A stretch of DNA of 64,000 nucleotides from Selaginella tamariscina (Eukaryota; Streptophyta; Lycopodiopsida; Selaginellales; Selaginellaceae), in the NCBI GenBank assembly GCA_003024785.1, contig PUQB01000163.1, positions 237,613-301,612 of the forward strand. The letters run 5' to 3'. Shown piece by piece: positions 1 to 11,453 of this stretch. The translations under genes and the position numbers were made by a program. Within the stretch, counting starts at the first letter, position 1; each line of letters starts with the position of its first letter. The notes under the pieces were generated by a model that was given only the letters and a program-made list of their open reading frames with translations, did not search any database and was not told the origin of the DNA.

Positions 1-683
1 TCAAAACGGAATGTGTGGGATACAGGGAAATTCTCTCTGGGAAGCAGCAGCGGTGGAGAGCTGAAAGGGTGTGTTGATGGGATAGACAGTTTGTGTATGG
101 AGGAAGAATCTGTTGTATGATTCGCTGTACGCCACATGGTCTCATGTGTACGTTCCGTATCCATTTTTGAACGATGAAGATGAGAATTGAAGAGGCTCAG
201 GGATTGTGGGTTTTCGAGATACATTTTGGCTACATCTCGAGGAGCTGTGTGGAAGCTGGACGAGGCGAATGCTAATTGGAAGGAAGGAGGTTTAAGGAGG
301 TATATGGGCAGAGGTGGAGTAGCAATGAAGGCGGTGTGAGCTGGAATACACAGCTTGTCGGAGATGTGTTAATTTTCTCTATTTGCTACCTGATGTGGAC
401 ACATGGTCTGTGTGCTCCAATTGCATACAGTCTGAAGGATTCAACATGGGAGTCTTCGGTTACTCCTCAAAGCGAAGAAGAAAGCTGGTCTATGGATTAT
501 GAATGTAGCTATGCTTTCATTTCTAGTCTGAGTGCCAGAGTGTAACGAGAGAGAGGGCTTTTGAAGTTCTAAGCATTGCTAGAAGTTCTAGCAATGCTTG
601 AATGATAATGCTAGATTTCAGACTTTAGTTGATTTTTACTTGTATTTTATATCTGCCATTAAATTTTAATTAATAAAAGCTAT
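1..683 (+). other. Unidentified coding-like stretch and 3'-UTR-like tail
   Basis: The first 545 bases have coding-like composition, but the reading frame moves several times. The longest open frame (276-545, 89 codons) contains a hydrophobic stretch and an acidic EEESW segment. I recognise no domain. Bases 600-683 are AT-rich with an AATAAAA-like signal near 672, so this may be the decayed 3' end of a gene that starts outside the window. G0 is inserted immediately after it. A kelch-type origin was considered but is not supported. Confidence 0.3.
571..599. repeat. Perfect 14-bp inverted repeat with 1-nt centre
   Basis: AAGCATTGCTAGAA is followed by a single G and then its exact reverse complement, making a 29-base palindrome. 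It lies between the unidentified coding-like stretch and the G0 retroelement. No function is implied. Confidence 0.85.
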
Positions 684-887
684 TGTAAGATACTGTATAT
701 TATGTACATACTGTATATACCCATGTGTATATACACACATGCATAGTGACAGATGGGTGGTGATCTGGCCCTCATGTGTTAGCGCCATGTGTCGCATGTA
801 TGCCATGTGGCAGGAAGTTTCCTGTATATAAGCAGGGTTTTTGTAGCTAAATATATCTGACATTTTAAATATTTATTTGCTATTTCA
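684..887 (+). repeat. G0 5' LTR
   Basis: This 204-bp repeat matches the 3' copy at 5330-5531 along its whole length, including a CTGTATATAAGCAGG TATA-box segment. The LTR is unusually short for a gypsy element. Confidence 0.9.
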
Positions 888-1245
888 TTGGTGGAGAAGT
901 TGGGTATTTCTTTTCTTCTGCCTTCTTCTTCTTTCTTTTTTGTTTCCATGACAATGAATATGAAGACGGCTTTTAGCATTATTGTTATTACTATTGATGC
1001 ACAGATTAAGTTGTTAGAGCGCTTTGTTAAGGGTTCATCCTCCTCTTCCCTGCCCGAGCCTCTTGCTGGGGATCTGCTTCTAGTACTCCTTCGTCTTCTT
1101 CACAGGCCACAAATCCGAGGTTCGACCCCGATCTTTTTGTGGTGATCCAGGACATGATGTATACCATTAGTTTAATCATTTCCAAGTTATTGTTCGTTAC
1201 CATGGTTGGGATGAGGCCCGTACTCTCAGAGAATTCCCTACATGT

Positions 1246-2334
1246 TTGGAAGGCCCCGCGCTCAAGTGGTATAATGGATTGGCTACGGAGATTCAAGGCA
1301 ATAGTAATCGGTTGACGGAATGCCTCAAACGTATGTTTGGCAAATTTGAGGATTCAGATGATGCTTTCCAACAACTGCATGTGATACGACAACATCCTGG
1401 TGAGTCTGTTATGCGGTTCAGTATTAGGTTCGGGGATTTAGCCCAGCGTGCATATCCTAACATGCCTGAGCCCATTAAGCTCAGTATGTTATGGCCAATT
1501 ATGCGACCCGAACTTGTTCGATGCATTCAGGCTCTTCGTCCTACCACATTGGAGGAAGCTTTTGCACTAGCTCAGCGATTTGGTTGGTGCATGGTGAGGG
1601 GCCGTGGTCCCCTTGGGTTACCTGCTCCTCCTATTCAACGTGCTAATCCAATGGAGGTTGATGCTGCTACATATGTGCCGCACGACAAGCCCTTCATGGT
1701 CAACCTCGGGGCCCACCCCGTGGACCACCTCCACGAAATCGCCCTACATTTGTTCTAGTTCCGGCCTATGGTGGTCAAAATCCACAGATTCGTGACAGGA
1801 GGAATCGGAACAATGCGGGTCGACCCAATCAAGTTTATTGTTGGGCATGTTGGGCACCTGGACATACTTGCGGGTGTGCATGTGTATCCTGATTGGCGTC
1901 CACCACATCCAGGCTGGCGACCATATGTTCCGGATGGTGTGCCTGTGGCGGCCATTATGTCTGATGATGAGCTTCCAGATGACGAAGCCTCTCTTGCAGG
2001 TGGATCTGTTGCGGAAAACCAGTAATCGTACGGGCGACGGAGGGATCCCGTGCGATGGAGACTTCACCTCATGCTTTTTCCACTATGCATATCAAGGTTG
2101 CAAGTTCCACCAATCATCCAGTTTTCACATTTTTGCACGGTGAATGATCTTTCAGTCACAGTGCTTGTGGATACAGGATCCAGTATGTCTTCCATAACTA
2201 CTTCTCTAGCGCATCGGTGCTCATTACCCTTAAGACGTGCAGATAAGGTCTTGCACATTTTATATGGTAATGGGCAGTCTTGTGCAGTATCACAGTACAC
2301 CACTTCGACTACGCTAGTTATGGGTGACAACTAA
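1246..2334 (+). pseudogene. G0 gag and aspartic protease region, frameshifted
   Basis: From 1246 to 1758 the frame reads as a gypsy gag capsid: ALKWYNGL near the start, then a HPGESVMRFSIRF segment and a run rich in proline. The frame is lost around 1750, where a zinc knuckle would be expected. From about 2110 a protease core is visible with VDTGSS, the catalytic DTG/S triplet. The intended products are the capsid and the processing protease of the element. The initial methionine is uncertain because the frame is already disturbed upstream of 1246. Confidence 0.8.
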
Positions 2335-2666
2335 GTTTCCCTCGGGTCTCTTAGGGTTGTCCCTTTCCCAGTCTTTGACATTATTCTGGGATGTGATTGG
2401 TTAAAGCAGTCGAAAGGTATGTGTGATTTTTCACTCTCTCCTCCCTGTATTACGCTTGGAGTCTGTGTCTTAGTCTGTTCCTTTACGTCCAGAGAAGCTT
2501 GTTGATGTTTGTATCACGCATACAGCTCCTTTGATTCCGGTCTTGGGTGGTGTTCATCTCAAAGTTCAAATGCCGGATCCGTCACTTGAGTATCGAGCAC
2601 TGCATCGAACAACTTAAGCAACAGTATGCAAGTTTATTCAAATTTGATCTATCCTAAGGTGCACGT

Positions 2667-3736
2667 GTGAAGACTCGACACTGTATACCCATTAGCAATG
2701 CAAAGCCTTTCAAAGTCCCAGTTCGACGCAAGTCACCAAAAGAGTTATCAGCCATGCGAACAGTTGTTACTGATATGGTCGGTAAGTGTGTGTCGTCCAC
2801 GGATCCATGGGCATGTGAACCTATTTGGTTCCCAAGCCTGATGGATCTCTCCGATTTTGTGTGGATTACCGACCTCTTAACGATGTTACCATCAAAGATG
2901 TCTATCCACTTCCGAACTCTGCCGATCTATTAGATCATTTGGGTCAGAGTCGATGGTTTACTAAGTTGGATTTGGCATCAGGATATTGGCAGGTTCCTAT
3001 GGCTGAGGAGGATATTCCAAAAACGGCCTTCCGGACACCATTTGGTCTTTACGAGTTTTTGGTCATGCCTTTTGGATTGACTTCAGCTCCTGCCACCTTT
3101 CAACGCATGATGGATGATTTCCGATATGCCGATATCACTGCCGATTTTATCGACGATGTGCTCATTCATGGGTCTGGTTCTTGGGAGGATCACATTCGTG
3201 ATGTACGGCGCGTTCTTGATCGATTTCGAGAAGTTGGCCTGAAGTTGAAACTTGAAAGTGTGTGTTTGGTTCGACCGACACCACTTACTTGGTTACCGTA
3301 TATCTCGAGAGGGTTTACAGGTGGATCCAATGAAGTTGCGAGCTGTTCGAGAGTTCCCTCCCCGTACAGTACAGGAAGTCCAGCGTTTCTTGGGCACGGT
3401 GCAGTACTTGGGTCGATTCATCGATCATCTCACTGATCGAACTGCCCCTCTTCGGAGTTAGTTCGTCCACAGGTATCTTTCAGGTGGACTCGCAGGTGTC
3501 AGCAGGCATTTGACCAGTTAAAAGAGTTCCTGACAACTCCACCATTGCTTCAATACCCAGATTTTACTCGTCCGTTCATTTTACGAGTAGATGCCTCAGA
3601 TGTTGGTATTGGTGGTGTATTGATGCAAACTGATGCTGTGGATTCTTCAATTCGACACCCGGTGGCTTACATTAGTCGAGTACTCACGCCGGCTGAGCGG
3701 AATTATTCCACTACTGAATGCTGTTTGGGGTTTTGA
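2667..3736 (+). pseudogene. G0 reverse transcriptase and RNase H region, frameshifted
   Basis: RT is clear from 2825: [43 protein letters not shown] and [15 protein letters not shown]. The catalytic site reads FIDDVL where most gypsy elements have YLDDIL; both aspartates are kept. A connection segment at 3300-3460 ([15 protein letters not shown]) is in another frame. RNase H starts near 3545 with the RVDASD motif and YISRVLTPAERNYST. At least three frame changes separate these parts, so no polyprotein could be made. Confidence 0.88.
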
Positions 3737-4199
3737 ACGACTTCATGCCTACTTACATGGGAGTGAAACACTTTTTGGAGTGTGATCATGCTGCTGTCAC
3801 TTCCTTATTAAAACGGAAGAATTTAGTGGGTCGTAGCCAGATGGGCATTACGTCTCCAGGTATATAACTTTAAGGTGTGCACAGGCCTGGGCAAACAATG
3901 GTGGATGCGGATGCACTTTCTCGAGCACCCCTCTCCGATTCCACTTTGCCTGCTCATGCAGTAGCTGACATTCGGTTTGATACAAGCCCCTCAGGTATTC
4001 GATGCCGACTTACCATCCTTGGAACAGTGGCAGGATGCTCAAAAACATGAACATGGACGAGGCAATTACGCGATGTGTTTGCAAATCCGTCTTCGAACCT
4101 CGGTTTCGATAATATCATGCTCAGTTTAACTTCAGGATGGTTTATTGTATTTTATTGGGACAAATCCAGAGGACAGATGGCGTTTGGCTGTACCCTTAT

Positions 4200-5310
4200 A
4201 TATGTTCCACACCTTCTTCGAGCATATCATGATTCACCTATTGTTGGAGGTCATCTTGGTCACCAACGAGTATTGGAAAGTTACTCGATCATTTTATTGG
4301 CCAACATGCGTGGTGATGTGATCAGAGCTGTCCCATTTGTTAAACTCGGAATTCCTTACGACTCGGGCCATGGGGGTGTTGGAATCCATAATGTCTCTCG
4401 CCCTTTTAAATCCACTACAATTAATAAGGACCTTTTCCACGTTCTTCTCAAGGTAACCAGTACATATTGTTGTATCCGATTATTTAACTCGATGGGTGGA
4501 GGTTGGTGCTCTTCCGGATGCAACTACCATGTCAACAGCTTTGTTTCTTTCGATAATGTGGTTTTGCAGCATTCTTGTCCAGAGCGGATGTTATCAAACA
4601 ATGGCCCGCTTTCATTGCAGAGGTATTCCGAGTGTTTGTGAGAGGTTAGGGGTAAAACACTCATTTGCCTCTCCGTATCATCCACAAACTGATGGTTTGG
4701 TGGAGCGATTGAATCGGACCTTCAAGGGTATGATCTCGAAGTATGTGAACTTCAATCACATGGACTGGGATTGGTATTTGCGATGCTTGAGATTTGCTTA
4801 TGTAACAGGCATTCAGAGTTCGATTGGTATCTCTCCATTCAAGCATTGTATGGATATGATCCTAAGTTGCCTAGTGAATTGGGGTTATCATCGAATTGCC
4901 ACGTGCCAAGGATGCAAAGATGTGGGCTCGACATTTGGATGTTGTTTTGCCTCTTCTGCGTGCAAAGTCTGCTGAACATCTTGGTCAAGCTCAAATACGG
5001 CAGCAATCTTCTTACAATGAACGACATCAAATCCCACCAGATTTTGACTTTAGTCCTGTACGTTTTCCTAAGCTGACTGCACCTGGGCTTGCAACTAGTT
5101 TATTACATAAGTGGCTTGGTCCCTACCGAGTACTCTGAAAGGTTGGTCCTCATGTATCAAGTACAGTTGGTGGGATCTCATGAGGTTGAGATAGTTCACG
5201 TAGTTCGAATGAAAGTTTGTCGTTCGAGACTCGTTGAGTACATTTGGTCATACCTTAGATGGCCCAGCTCACACGGATCCAGGACCATCAAATCCATCAC
5301 CATCTACAGA
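4200..5310 (+). pseudogene. G0 integrase region, frameshifted
   Basis: HLLRAYHDSPIVGGHLGHQR at 4210-4270 resembles the start of the HHCC zinc-binding domain. The DDE core is badly decayed, but YHPQTDGLVERLNRTFKG, holding the catalytic glutamate, is intact at 4676-4730. A C-terminal segment (LLHKWLGPYRVL, then HVVRMK) follows to about 5230. I see no chromodomain. The integrase would insert the element cDNA into the genome; here it is broken by frameshifts. Confidence 0.8.
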
Positions 5311-5329
5311 GCCACAGAGGGGAGAATAA

Positions 5330-5531
5330 TGTAAGATACTGTATATTATGTAACATACTATATATACGCATGTGTATATACATACATGCGTAGTGACACA
5401 TGGGTGGTGATCTGGCCCCATGTGTCAGCACCACGTGTGGCATGTATGCCACGTGGCAGGAAGTCTCCTGTATATAAGCAGGGTTTTTATAGCTGAATAT
5501 ATTTGACATTTGAATATTATCTGCTCTTTCA
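5330..5531 (+). repeat. G0 3' LTR
   Basis: This 202-bp partner of the 5' LTR is preceded by a polypurine tract and followed by CTATT, which repeats the sequence left of the element. Confidence 0.9.
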
Positions 5532-7483
5532 CTATTAATTAGAATAATATTAAATTAGACATCTGTGCGTGTATACTCTACCTTAAAATAATTTTATTAT
5601 TCATTTTGTATGATTCAAATCGTATTACATATGTGGCACTTAATACCGAATGGCATACATGGTGTTATCATTCATATCACTTTGGCATTTTTGAGTTTTG
5701 GTAGACACTTAGCCACGTTGTTATCGTTATATGGAGTGTATTCCTGTAGTGTGTTAACTAATTTCTTTCATTTATAAGCGGACACTAACAAATTCGAGAG
5801 AACTTTAGATTGTATATAGCAAACGCAAGACAATTTTGCACTAGCCCGTGTCACACCGTTGTGACATATGAATAGTTGAAACGTGGGTCTATGCTTCTTG
5901 ACGTGTGGTCAGCTTATAATCCAAAATAGATAAGAATATATGAGTTGTGTATATCCATTTGACGTATGAGTAACTTGAAGATAGCCTTCATACTGATTTT
6001 ACTTTTGTCAAGGTAAACAATCAAAATAAGTACTTCATACATGCACACACTAAGAAATTTTACAATTGTATTCAGGATTTTAGAAATTAAACAATATTAT
6101 GCAAATCCATTACATCACGCATGCGTCAGTATAAAGCTTTTGAGAGTTAAAAATTCGTTACTGTGTAAAAAGTATATGTGAAAATATATATGTTCGAGGG
6201 TCCATTCCATTAACCCTTCAACTTATAAAGATTTCTTTAAGTAAAGGAAAAATCCCTTCACACAGGCCATTGAAAGTAAATTTTTATTTTATTACAAAAA
6301 TTTAAGGAATTTGACACTTAAGGAATCTCCTTTCACACTGAATTTATTTCATTAACTTAAAATGGGATAAAAACTTCTTTATAAAAATTATACGTCAATG
6401 CGCAAGTGCCTGTTTGTATAATTCGTATTCTTTACAAGTTTTTTATGTATATCCATCATCATTTATCCCGTTCACACATCCTTTTATCTAAGATTTTTCC
6501 GTTAACGGAGATTTAAGAATTTGTGAGATCAGGGCTGAGGGAAATGGCAAAGGCTGGTTGGGAACACAGATACTTGGTTCATGATGGCCGGAATTGAGCA
6601 TGGACTCACCACAGCAAGTCTTTCAATTTACTTCAATTTCCACATTTCTTACATTTTAACTAGAGCAATTGTCTGTAGCACAAGCTGTCATAACCAGACC
6701 TGAAACATGAACTTCTTCTTCTTCAAAACTCATTGCTCACCCAGCCCATGACAAGGGCTCGACCCTAAGCTCAGTCCGAGCTCATTTCAGCTCGGGCTTA
6801 GCCATCCTGAATGATATTTCAGCCGAGCTCTCCCAGAACCCGAACGGAGCTCGAATGGAGTTCAGTCCAAGCTCCTTTCATCTCAGGCTCTCCCAGCTCG
6901 ACTGGAGCTCAATCCGAGCTCATTTCAGCTCGGGCTCAACCATATGTAAAAGACACATACATACATATGTGTGATGTGTGCATGCATATGTTCTATGCAT
7001 ATGCTTAAGCGGTTGTTTTTATTTTGTTGAGCGTCCGAGTTTTAACAAAGAAGGCAGAGTTTAATGTCTGTTTTACCCAATAACATTATATATGTGTGTG
7101 TGTGAGAGAGAAAGAAATTGACCTATGGGATACACACAGCTTCTTAAAGACGTGAAGAAAGAGAACTTGGGTAAAACAACATTCTATAAAAACTTATGAA
7201 AATTCCTTAATTTATAATTATGAATCGAAAGTCCTTAACACAATTTCATAATTATAAATAAAAACCCATATTATTTAAGTATTCATTTGTATAAGGATTG
7301 GTGTGAACCAGTTAAGGAAAAAAATTAAGGAATGGTGGGAATGACCATGAGATAATAGGACACGTTATCAACGACCATAAGCCACAATAATACCTGGTAT
7401 CGGTTGCATTAAAAGCTTTTAAAGTTCTCTCTGTAAATTGTTATATAAAACTTTGCAGTGTGCATTTCAAAATTGCATCCACG
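5532..7483. other. Intergenic AT-rich DNA upstream of dehydrin-like gene 1
   Basis: No gene is recognised. The stretch is AT-rich except at 6757-6945. A TATATAAAA sequence at about 7441-7449 and an ACACGTTA element near 7361 sit in promoter position for the small gene that starts at 7484. Confidence 0.5.
6757..6945. repeat. Degenerate GAGCTC-rich repeat block
   Basis: Units close to GAGCTCATTTCAGCTCGGGC recur several times, many with a central GAGCTC palindrome. The open frame across it (6811-7008) is Ser/Pro/Arg-biased low-complexity sequence and is not taken as a gene. Confidence 0.7.
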
Positions 7484-7721
7484 ATGGAGAACCTTCAAGA
7501 GAAGTTCCATTGTGAGACAATCCTTCCTTTGAGCATGGCAACAATTATCCCACTTCAGGACACAATATCACTATGCAGTTGGGGCATGTCCAGAAACAGC
7601 AACAGGTGTCCAAGGAGGAGGTAAGAAGGAAGGCATAATGGACAAGATCGAGAAGAAGATCAAGGACCCCAATAGAGTCTGCAAGGAGGGAAAGAAAAGC
7701 AACAGTAGTGACTCTGACTAA
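7484..7721 (+). pseudogene. Dehydrin-like small hydrophilic protein, copy 1, frameshifted
   Basis: The start reads MENLQEKFH, matching the N-terminus of copy 4. The C-terminus, in another frame, reads GGGKKEGIMDKIEKK followed by KDPNRV and ends SNSSDSD before TAA at 7719-7721. The lysine-rich segment resembles the dehydrin K-segment (EKKGIMDKIKEKLPG), a dehydration-induced amphipathic helix that binds membranes and proteins. Two one-base frame changes lie between start and end, so as written no full product is made. A TATATAAAA box lies about 40 bases upstream of the ATG. It is the first of four related copies between 7.4 and 15 kb. Dehydrin assignment is by motif resemblance only. Confidence 0.6.
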
Positions 7722-8634
7722 GTGTTACACATATATGTATGTGTAAGAATAAATAAATAAAAATTTGGTAGTCTTTTAGTATGAGTTCCATGCCCCATTA
7801 CATGAACATGTATACATGCATGACAATACAACTGTGTAATAAATATGTTTCAAAATAAAAGGTTTGCTACATATTGAAATATTACTTATTAAATTTAAAT
7901 AGATAACTTAACATGTGTCTGATACATTTTACAATATATTTAGTTTTAAAACTAATCACGGTGATGTAAGGTATATTTCAGAAGTTATAATGATGTAATG
8001 TATATATTCTAAGTTCGTACTTATTCATACATTTGAATTAAAGTTATAAAGTTATATTATAAGACTTTAGTGTTGCTCATACATGGTGTTAATGCTAAAT
8101 GGTTACTTAATAATTATGTATTAACTCTTTAATTTTAAAACTTTAACAAAGTTAATGTAGAGATAACTAATGTATATATACATAGAGTAATCTTGATATA
8201 TTCTAGAAGTTATTAAAGATATTTTGCTATAATTAATTTATAAGTTATTATTAATTATAGGTGTGGTTAATTATATAATTAGGATAAGTTATATTGTTTA
8301 TAAGATAATTTAAATTAATTAATAATATATATTTCTTTTGTATATATATTTAAATTGAATACAAAAGATATCAGATTTTTATTTTTAAAATGTTTTTTTT
8401 ATCCACTAGGTTGTGTCTCACAATGGTAGAATAATAATTAATATTTAATATTTAATAAATATAAAGTTTGATATTAAGCTGTCATATCAATGCATAAACA
8501 TATTTTAAAAAAATATTAAAATCTTCATTTTAAATGAATATTAAATTAATTCATTAGCGTAGATACTACTTATTTATCGAGAGCGCTTGGAATATTTCTG
8601 AATAAAACTCGAATAATGTGGCATAGTTCAGAAG
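7722..8634. other. AT-rich intergenic DNA
   Basis: The sequence is dominated by A/T runs with no coding signature on either strand. A polyadenylation-like AATAAATAAAT at 7749-7759 fits the 3' end of copy 1. Confidence 0.5.
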
Positions 8635-8887
8635 ATGGCGTGGATGATGGACAACATGAAAGAAAGGATGCATGGTAACAACAAGGATGAACACAATGTT
8701 CACAACCCAGCCGGACATGGTACCACTCCAACTTCCTGTCAGGCTGGACATGGCCGGTACTTATGGCCAGAAGGGAGAAGAGAAGAAGGAAGGTCTCATG
8801 GACAAGATCAAGAAGAAGACCGAGAAGGACCCTAACAGAGTCCGCAAGGAGGAAGACAAGCAGCAGCAAGGCACCTTATTAAGCTGA
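8635..8887 (+). pseudogene. Dehydrin-like small hydrophilic protein, copy 2, frameshifted
   Basis: The start reads MAWMMDNMKERMHGNNKDEH, then NVHNPAGHGTTPTS. After about residue 40 the frame moves by one base and continues TYGQKGEEKKEGLMDKIKKK with a KDPNRVRKEEDK tail, ending at TGA 8885-8887. The C-terminal SSSSDSD of its relatives is replaced by QQQGTLLS, a further local frame change. The lysine-rich segment is dehydrin K-like. The product would be a roughly 85-residue, highly hydrophilic protein without signal peptide or membrane segment. The Mutator-like element lies 300 bases downstream. Confidence 0.6.
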
Positions 8888-9183
8888 TTTATGTATTATC
8901 TTAATAAGTATGTTTTTCAACATTGTGATTTCTGGTGTTTTATTGTTTAAATGGTGAAATGCAATATAAATAATGTGTAATTATTGCATAGAAGCTTCAA
9001 TGGTTTATGTATATATGGATATATGCAAATGCTTAATAGCTGTTTTTGCAAATGAGTTCCATCTACGAATCATATATATACAATTTTTACTATGAAAATT
9101 TAATTAAAATTTTATACACTTCAATGGAATATATTTTTAAAATTACTTAAAATTTATAGTTAATGTAAATTAATTTAAAACAT

Positions 9184-9300
9184 GGGCCGCGCTAAGGACA
9201 CACCCCCCCCTTACTGCGCACACACCCCCTATTAGCTGGCGATTAGGTGGCACACCCCCTATTAGCTGGCGATTAGGTGGCATGCTTACATGGAACTCAG
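9184..9300. repeat. MULE left terminal inverted repeat with 30-bp duplication
   Basis: The terminal repeat pairs with 11345-11445. A 30-bp unit starting CACACCCCCTATTAGC occurs twice in tandem (9221-9250 and 9251-9280), whereas the right end has one equivalent, so the left end gained a duplication. Confidence 0.9.
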
Positions 9301-9328
9301 TGGATTATTTTCTAGATTGAATCGAGTT

Positions 9329-11235
9329 TCACAAATATATTGCTAGAAAATAATTTTTATCTAAGCCTTGGGCATGTCCTTCTGTTATGACCTGAACGCC
9401 ACATTCTCCACACCGTCTTACTGCTGCAGTTTGATTCTCCTCAACCCTTTCAAATGCAGAAGGGTCTCTTCTAGTGTGTTTGTGCAGCTGTTGGACGACC
9501 ACGAGTTTGAGCCAAATGTGGATTCTGCAATGGTGTTGAAGCATGGGATTTGAAAGCATGATGATTTCATTCTGCAAAATCCTTTGTTGATGTGGAGGCA
9601 GGTGATCATGACGATTCTCAACTTGCCGTATAGCCTCTTCAAATGTAATGGGCATTTGCTGAGCCATTGGTAAATATTTGTCAAGCCACCAGTGTTCATG
9701 AAACAAACTCATTGTAAGCTGACCTGTAGCTGATGAAATGATCCCACGTATGACATGAGAACAAGGCAATCCCATGGTGTTTTGAAACACCCTTGAACAT
9801 GGAGTTGCCTCCAGCAAATGCCGAGCTTTTACCACTTCAGTCTCAACTTTCTTGAGAGCGAAGTGAGAGATTTTGCGCTGCACTTGTGCCCAAAGAATGC
9901 CCTGATGAGAAACCATAGTGTTTGTTTTCTCATATGCAATTTGTCGACGAATGGAGCGCTCCTGATGATCAACTGAGAGGCTCAATTTTTTGTAAACATC
10001 TTTCAGATCTCCTGATGAAACACAAATCCAAGACTTGATGACAGAATGTTTCCCTTCTGCACGAGATGTTATCAAGTTTCCAAGATGCATCACCTCTTTC
10101 GTCCAGGCAAAAGCAAAACATTTTTGTGTGGAATCCACGTTCCACCAATATACTGAGCAACATGTCCTGAGTAATGCTCACAGAGTTGTTGCCAGTGTTT
10201 GCATCAAACAACCCAGCATCTTCTGATGAAACAACCTTATTCCACTCACGCATGAATTCTCCCATTCCTCCGCTGTTTGAAAATCCTTACGTAACTGGGT
10301 AAGAATATTCTTGTTAATATGCCATGAACATAAAAGATTTGTGGCATGCGGCATTTGTATATGAACTGCATTCATCAGTGCAGATCTCTATCTGTGACAA
10401 TGACCTGTGGTAATCTCCCATCATCAAAAATTCTCTTGACTTGCATCTTGCCACAAGTAATCATCCTCCTTCTCAGCTTGCATGAAACAAAACAGGCTGA
10501 GAAGCTCATATTTGTAGATGACATCCCAACAACATGCAGCAGTGGCATCTTGAACCTGTTTGTCTTGTAGGTCGAATCCATGAGCATGACATGTGGGAAT
10601 TCTCTTGCTAAGGTCACTGCAGAAGGTGGAGCAAAAAACAAATGTGTGATCCTTCCATGTTCATCACGTTGATATTCATGCAGTACATTGTTTGCTTGCA
10701 GCTCATCCAAGAGAAACTCTATAGATGTCCTTCCATTCAGCTCAACATTCCTCAGACGATTTTTCTCATTGTAAATGTCTTTTGGGACAAAGTTACAACC
10801 TTGATTTTGTTGCCTCAAGGTGCTGAGAACGACTTTGGGTGTTGCACGGCATCAGACATGTTCTTGATGATTTGTTTATCACTCTCAGAAAGCTTGCGAG
10901 CAGCCGGGTATCCTGACAAATCCACAGCCATCTCATGATTATGCTGATCATCATTTATCTCAATGTTCCACTCTTCCTGAGCATTACGTTGGATTGTCAC
11001 AAGCCATGAACACCCAGAGCATCTAGTGCTTGTCTTTCTTTTTCGGTTTCAGCAGTGAGGAATTCTCTGTGGTTCTTGTAATCCCCTGAATGGCACACCC
11101 AAGCCATATTTTTCTCAAGATCCCCTGCTTGCTCTTCTTTGAGCGTAGCCTTGAAACTGTGAAACCTTGTGAGATCGCATATCTTTGAACATGTGATTCA
11201 GCATCAGACAATGAAGCATGAGTGTGATCCATCAA
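9329..11235 (-). pseudogene. MULE transposase, FAR1-related, frameshifted
   Basis: Read on the minus strand from 11235. A FAR1-type N-terminal DNA-binding segment (SRLRSKKSKQG, IRKIWLGC-like, then DDQHNHEMA) runs to about 10900. The MULE catalytic domain follows: MLMDSTYKTNRFKMPLLHV at about 10590-10530 carries the first catalytic Asp, and VIVTDRDLH at about 10400 the second. LLCSWHINKNIL at about 10335 is the usual downstream block. A SWIM-type zinc motif (CSRVFQNTMGLPCSH) is at about 9760-9800. The frame breaks near 10830, 10381 (one base lost in the codon after RDL), 10260, 10200 and 10140. The protein would cut and paste its own element; plant FAR1/FHY3 transcription factors descend from such transposases. 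It is the only coding unit inside the element. Confidence 0.88.
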
Positions 11236-11344
11236 AAAACTCCCGTAGCTAGAACTAGAAATTCAGGAGATTGAGGCGCTGTAAACTCCACCCCACTTGC
11301 CGCTTCTCAGCTGTGTAACCGACTCCATTTATTATCTTACGAAT

Positions 11345-11445
11345 AAACAATATCTAATCAGCATTCCATGTAAGCATGCCACTAAGCTCCAGCTAATAGG
11401 GGGGTGTGTGCGCAGTAACCAGGGGGTGTGTCCCTAGCGCGGCCC
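11345..11445. repeat. MULE right terminal inverted repeat
   Basis: Reverse complement of the left end: it reads CATGTAAGCATGCCACTAAG inside and CCCTAGCGCGGCCC at the tip, followed by TAAAACAT. Confidence 0.9.
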
Positions 11446-11453
11446 TAAAACAT

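Larger units (their letters stand above)
684..5531 (+). mobile_element. Ty3/gypsy LTR retrotransposon G0, complete but dead
   Basis: Two near-identical direct repeats of about 0.2 kb (684-887 and 5330-5531) start TGTAAGATACTG and end in CA. They flank gag, protease, reverse transcriptase, RNase H and integrase regions in that order. The order RT, RNase H, integrase is that of Ty3/gypsy rather than Ty1/copia. CTAT occurs immediately outside both ends (680-683 and 5532-5535), and CTATT if one T is shared, which marks a target-site duplication. A purine tract (AGAGGGGAGAATAA) precedes the 3' LTR. The frame is broken many times, so the element is not autonomous. I could not identify a convincing primer-binding site after the 5' LTR. 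Confidence 0.92.
9184..11445 (-). mobile_element. Mutator-like DNA transposon (FAR1/FHY3 type), 2.26 kb
   Basis: The two ends are inverted copies: GGGCCGCGCTA at 9184 and its complement ending at 11445, with similarity extending about 80-110 bp inward through TTACTGCGCACACACCCCC and the TTACATGGAA segment. The 8-bp sequence TAAAACAT lies directly outside both ends (9176-9183 and 11446-11453), a target-site duplication in the size range of Mutator-like elements. The interior encodes a FAR1-type MULE transposase on the minus strand with several frameshifts. The element was once autonomous but is now defective. Its GC content contrasts with the AT-rich flanks. Confidence 0.93.

Noticed and set aside
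1..545. Kelch or F-box gene remnant
   Set aside because: Only a few suggestive words such as YDSLYATW in shifting frames; no repeat spacing or double-glycine motif could be established.
6811..7008. 65-codon plus-strand frame
   Set aside because: Low-complexity product of the GAGCTC repeat block.
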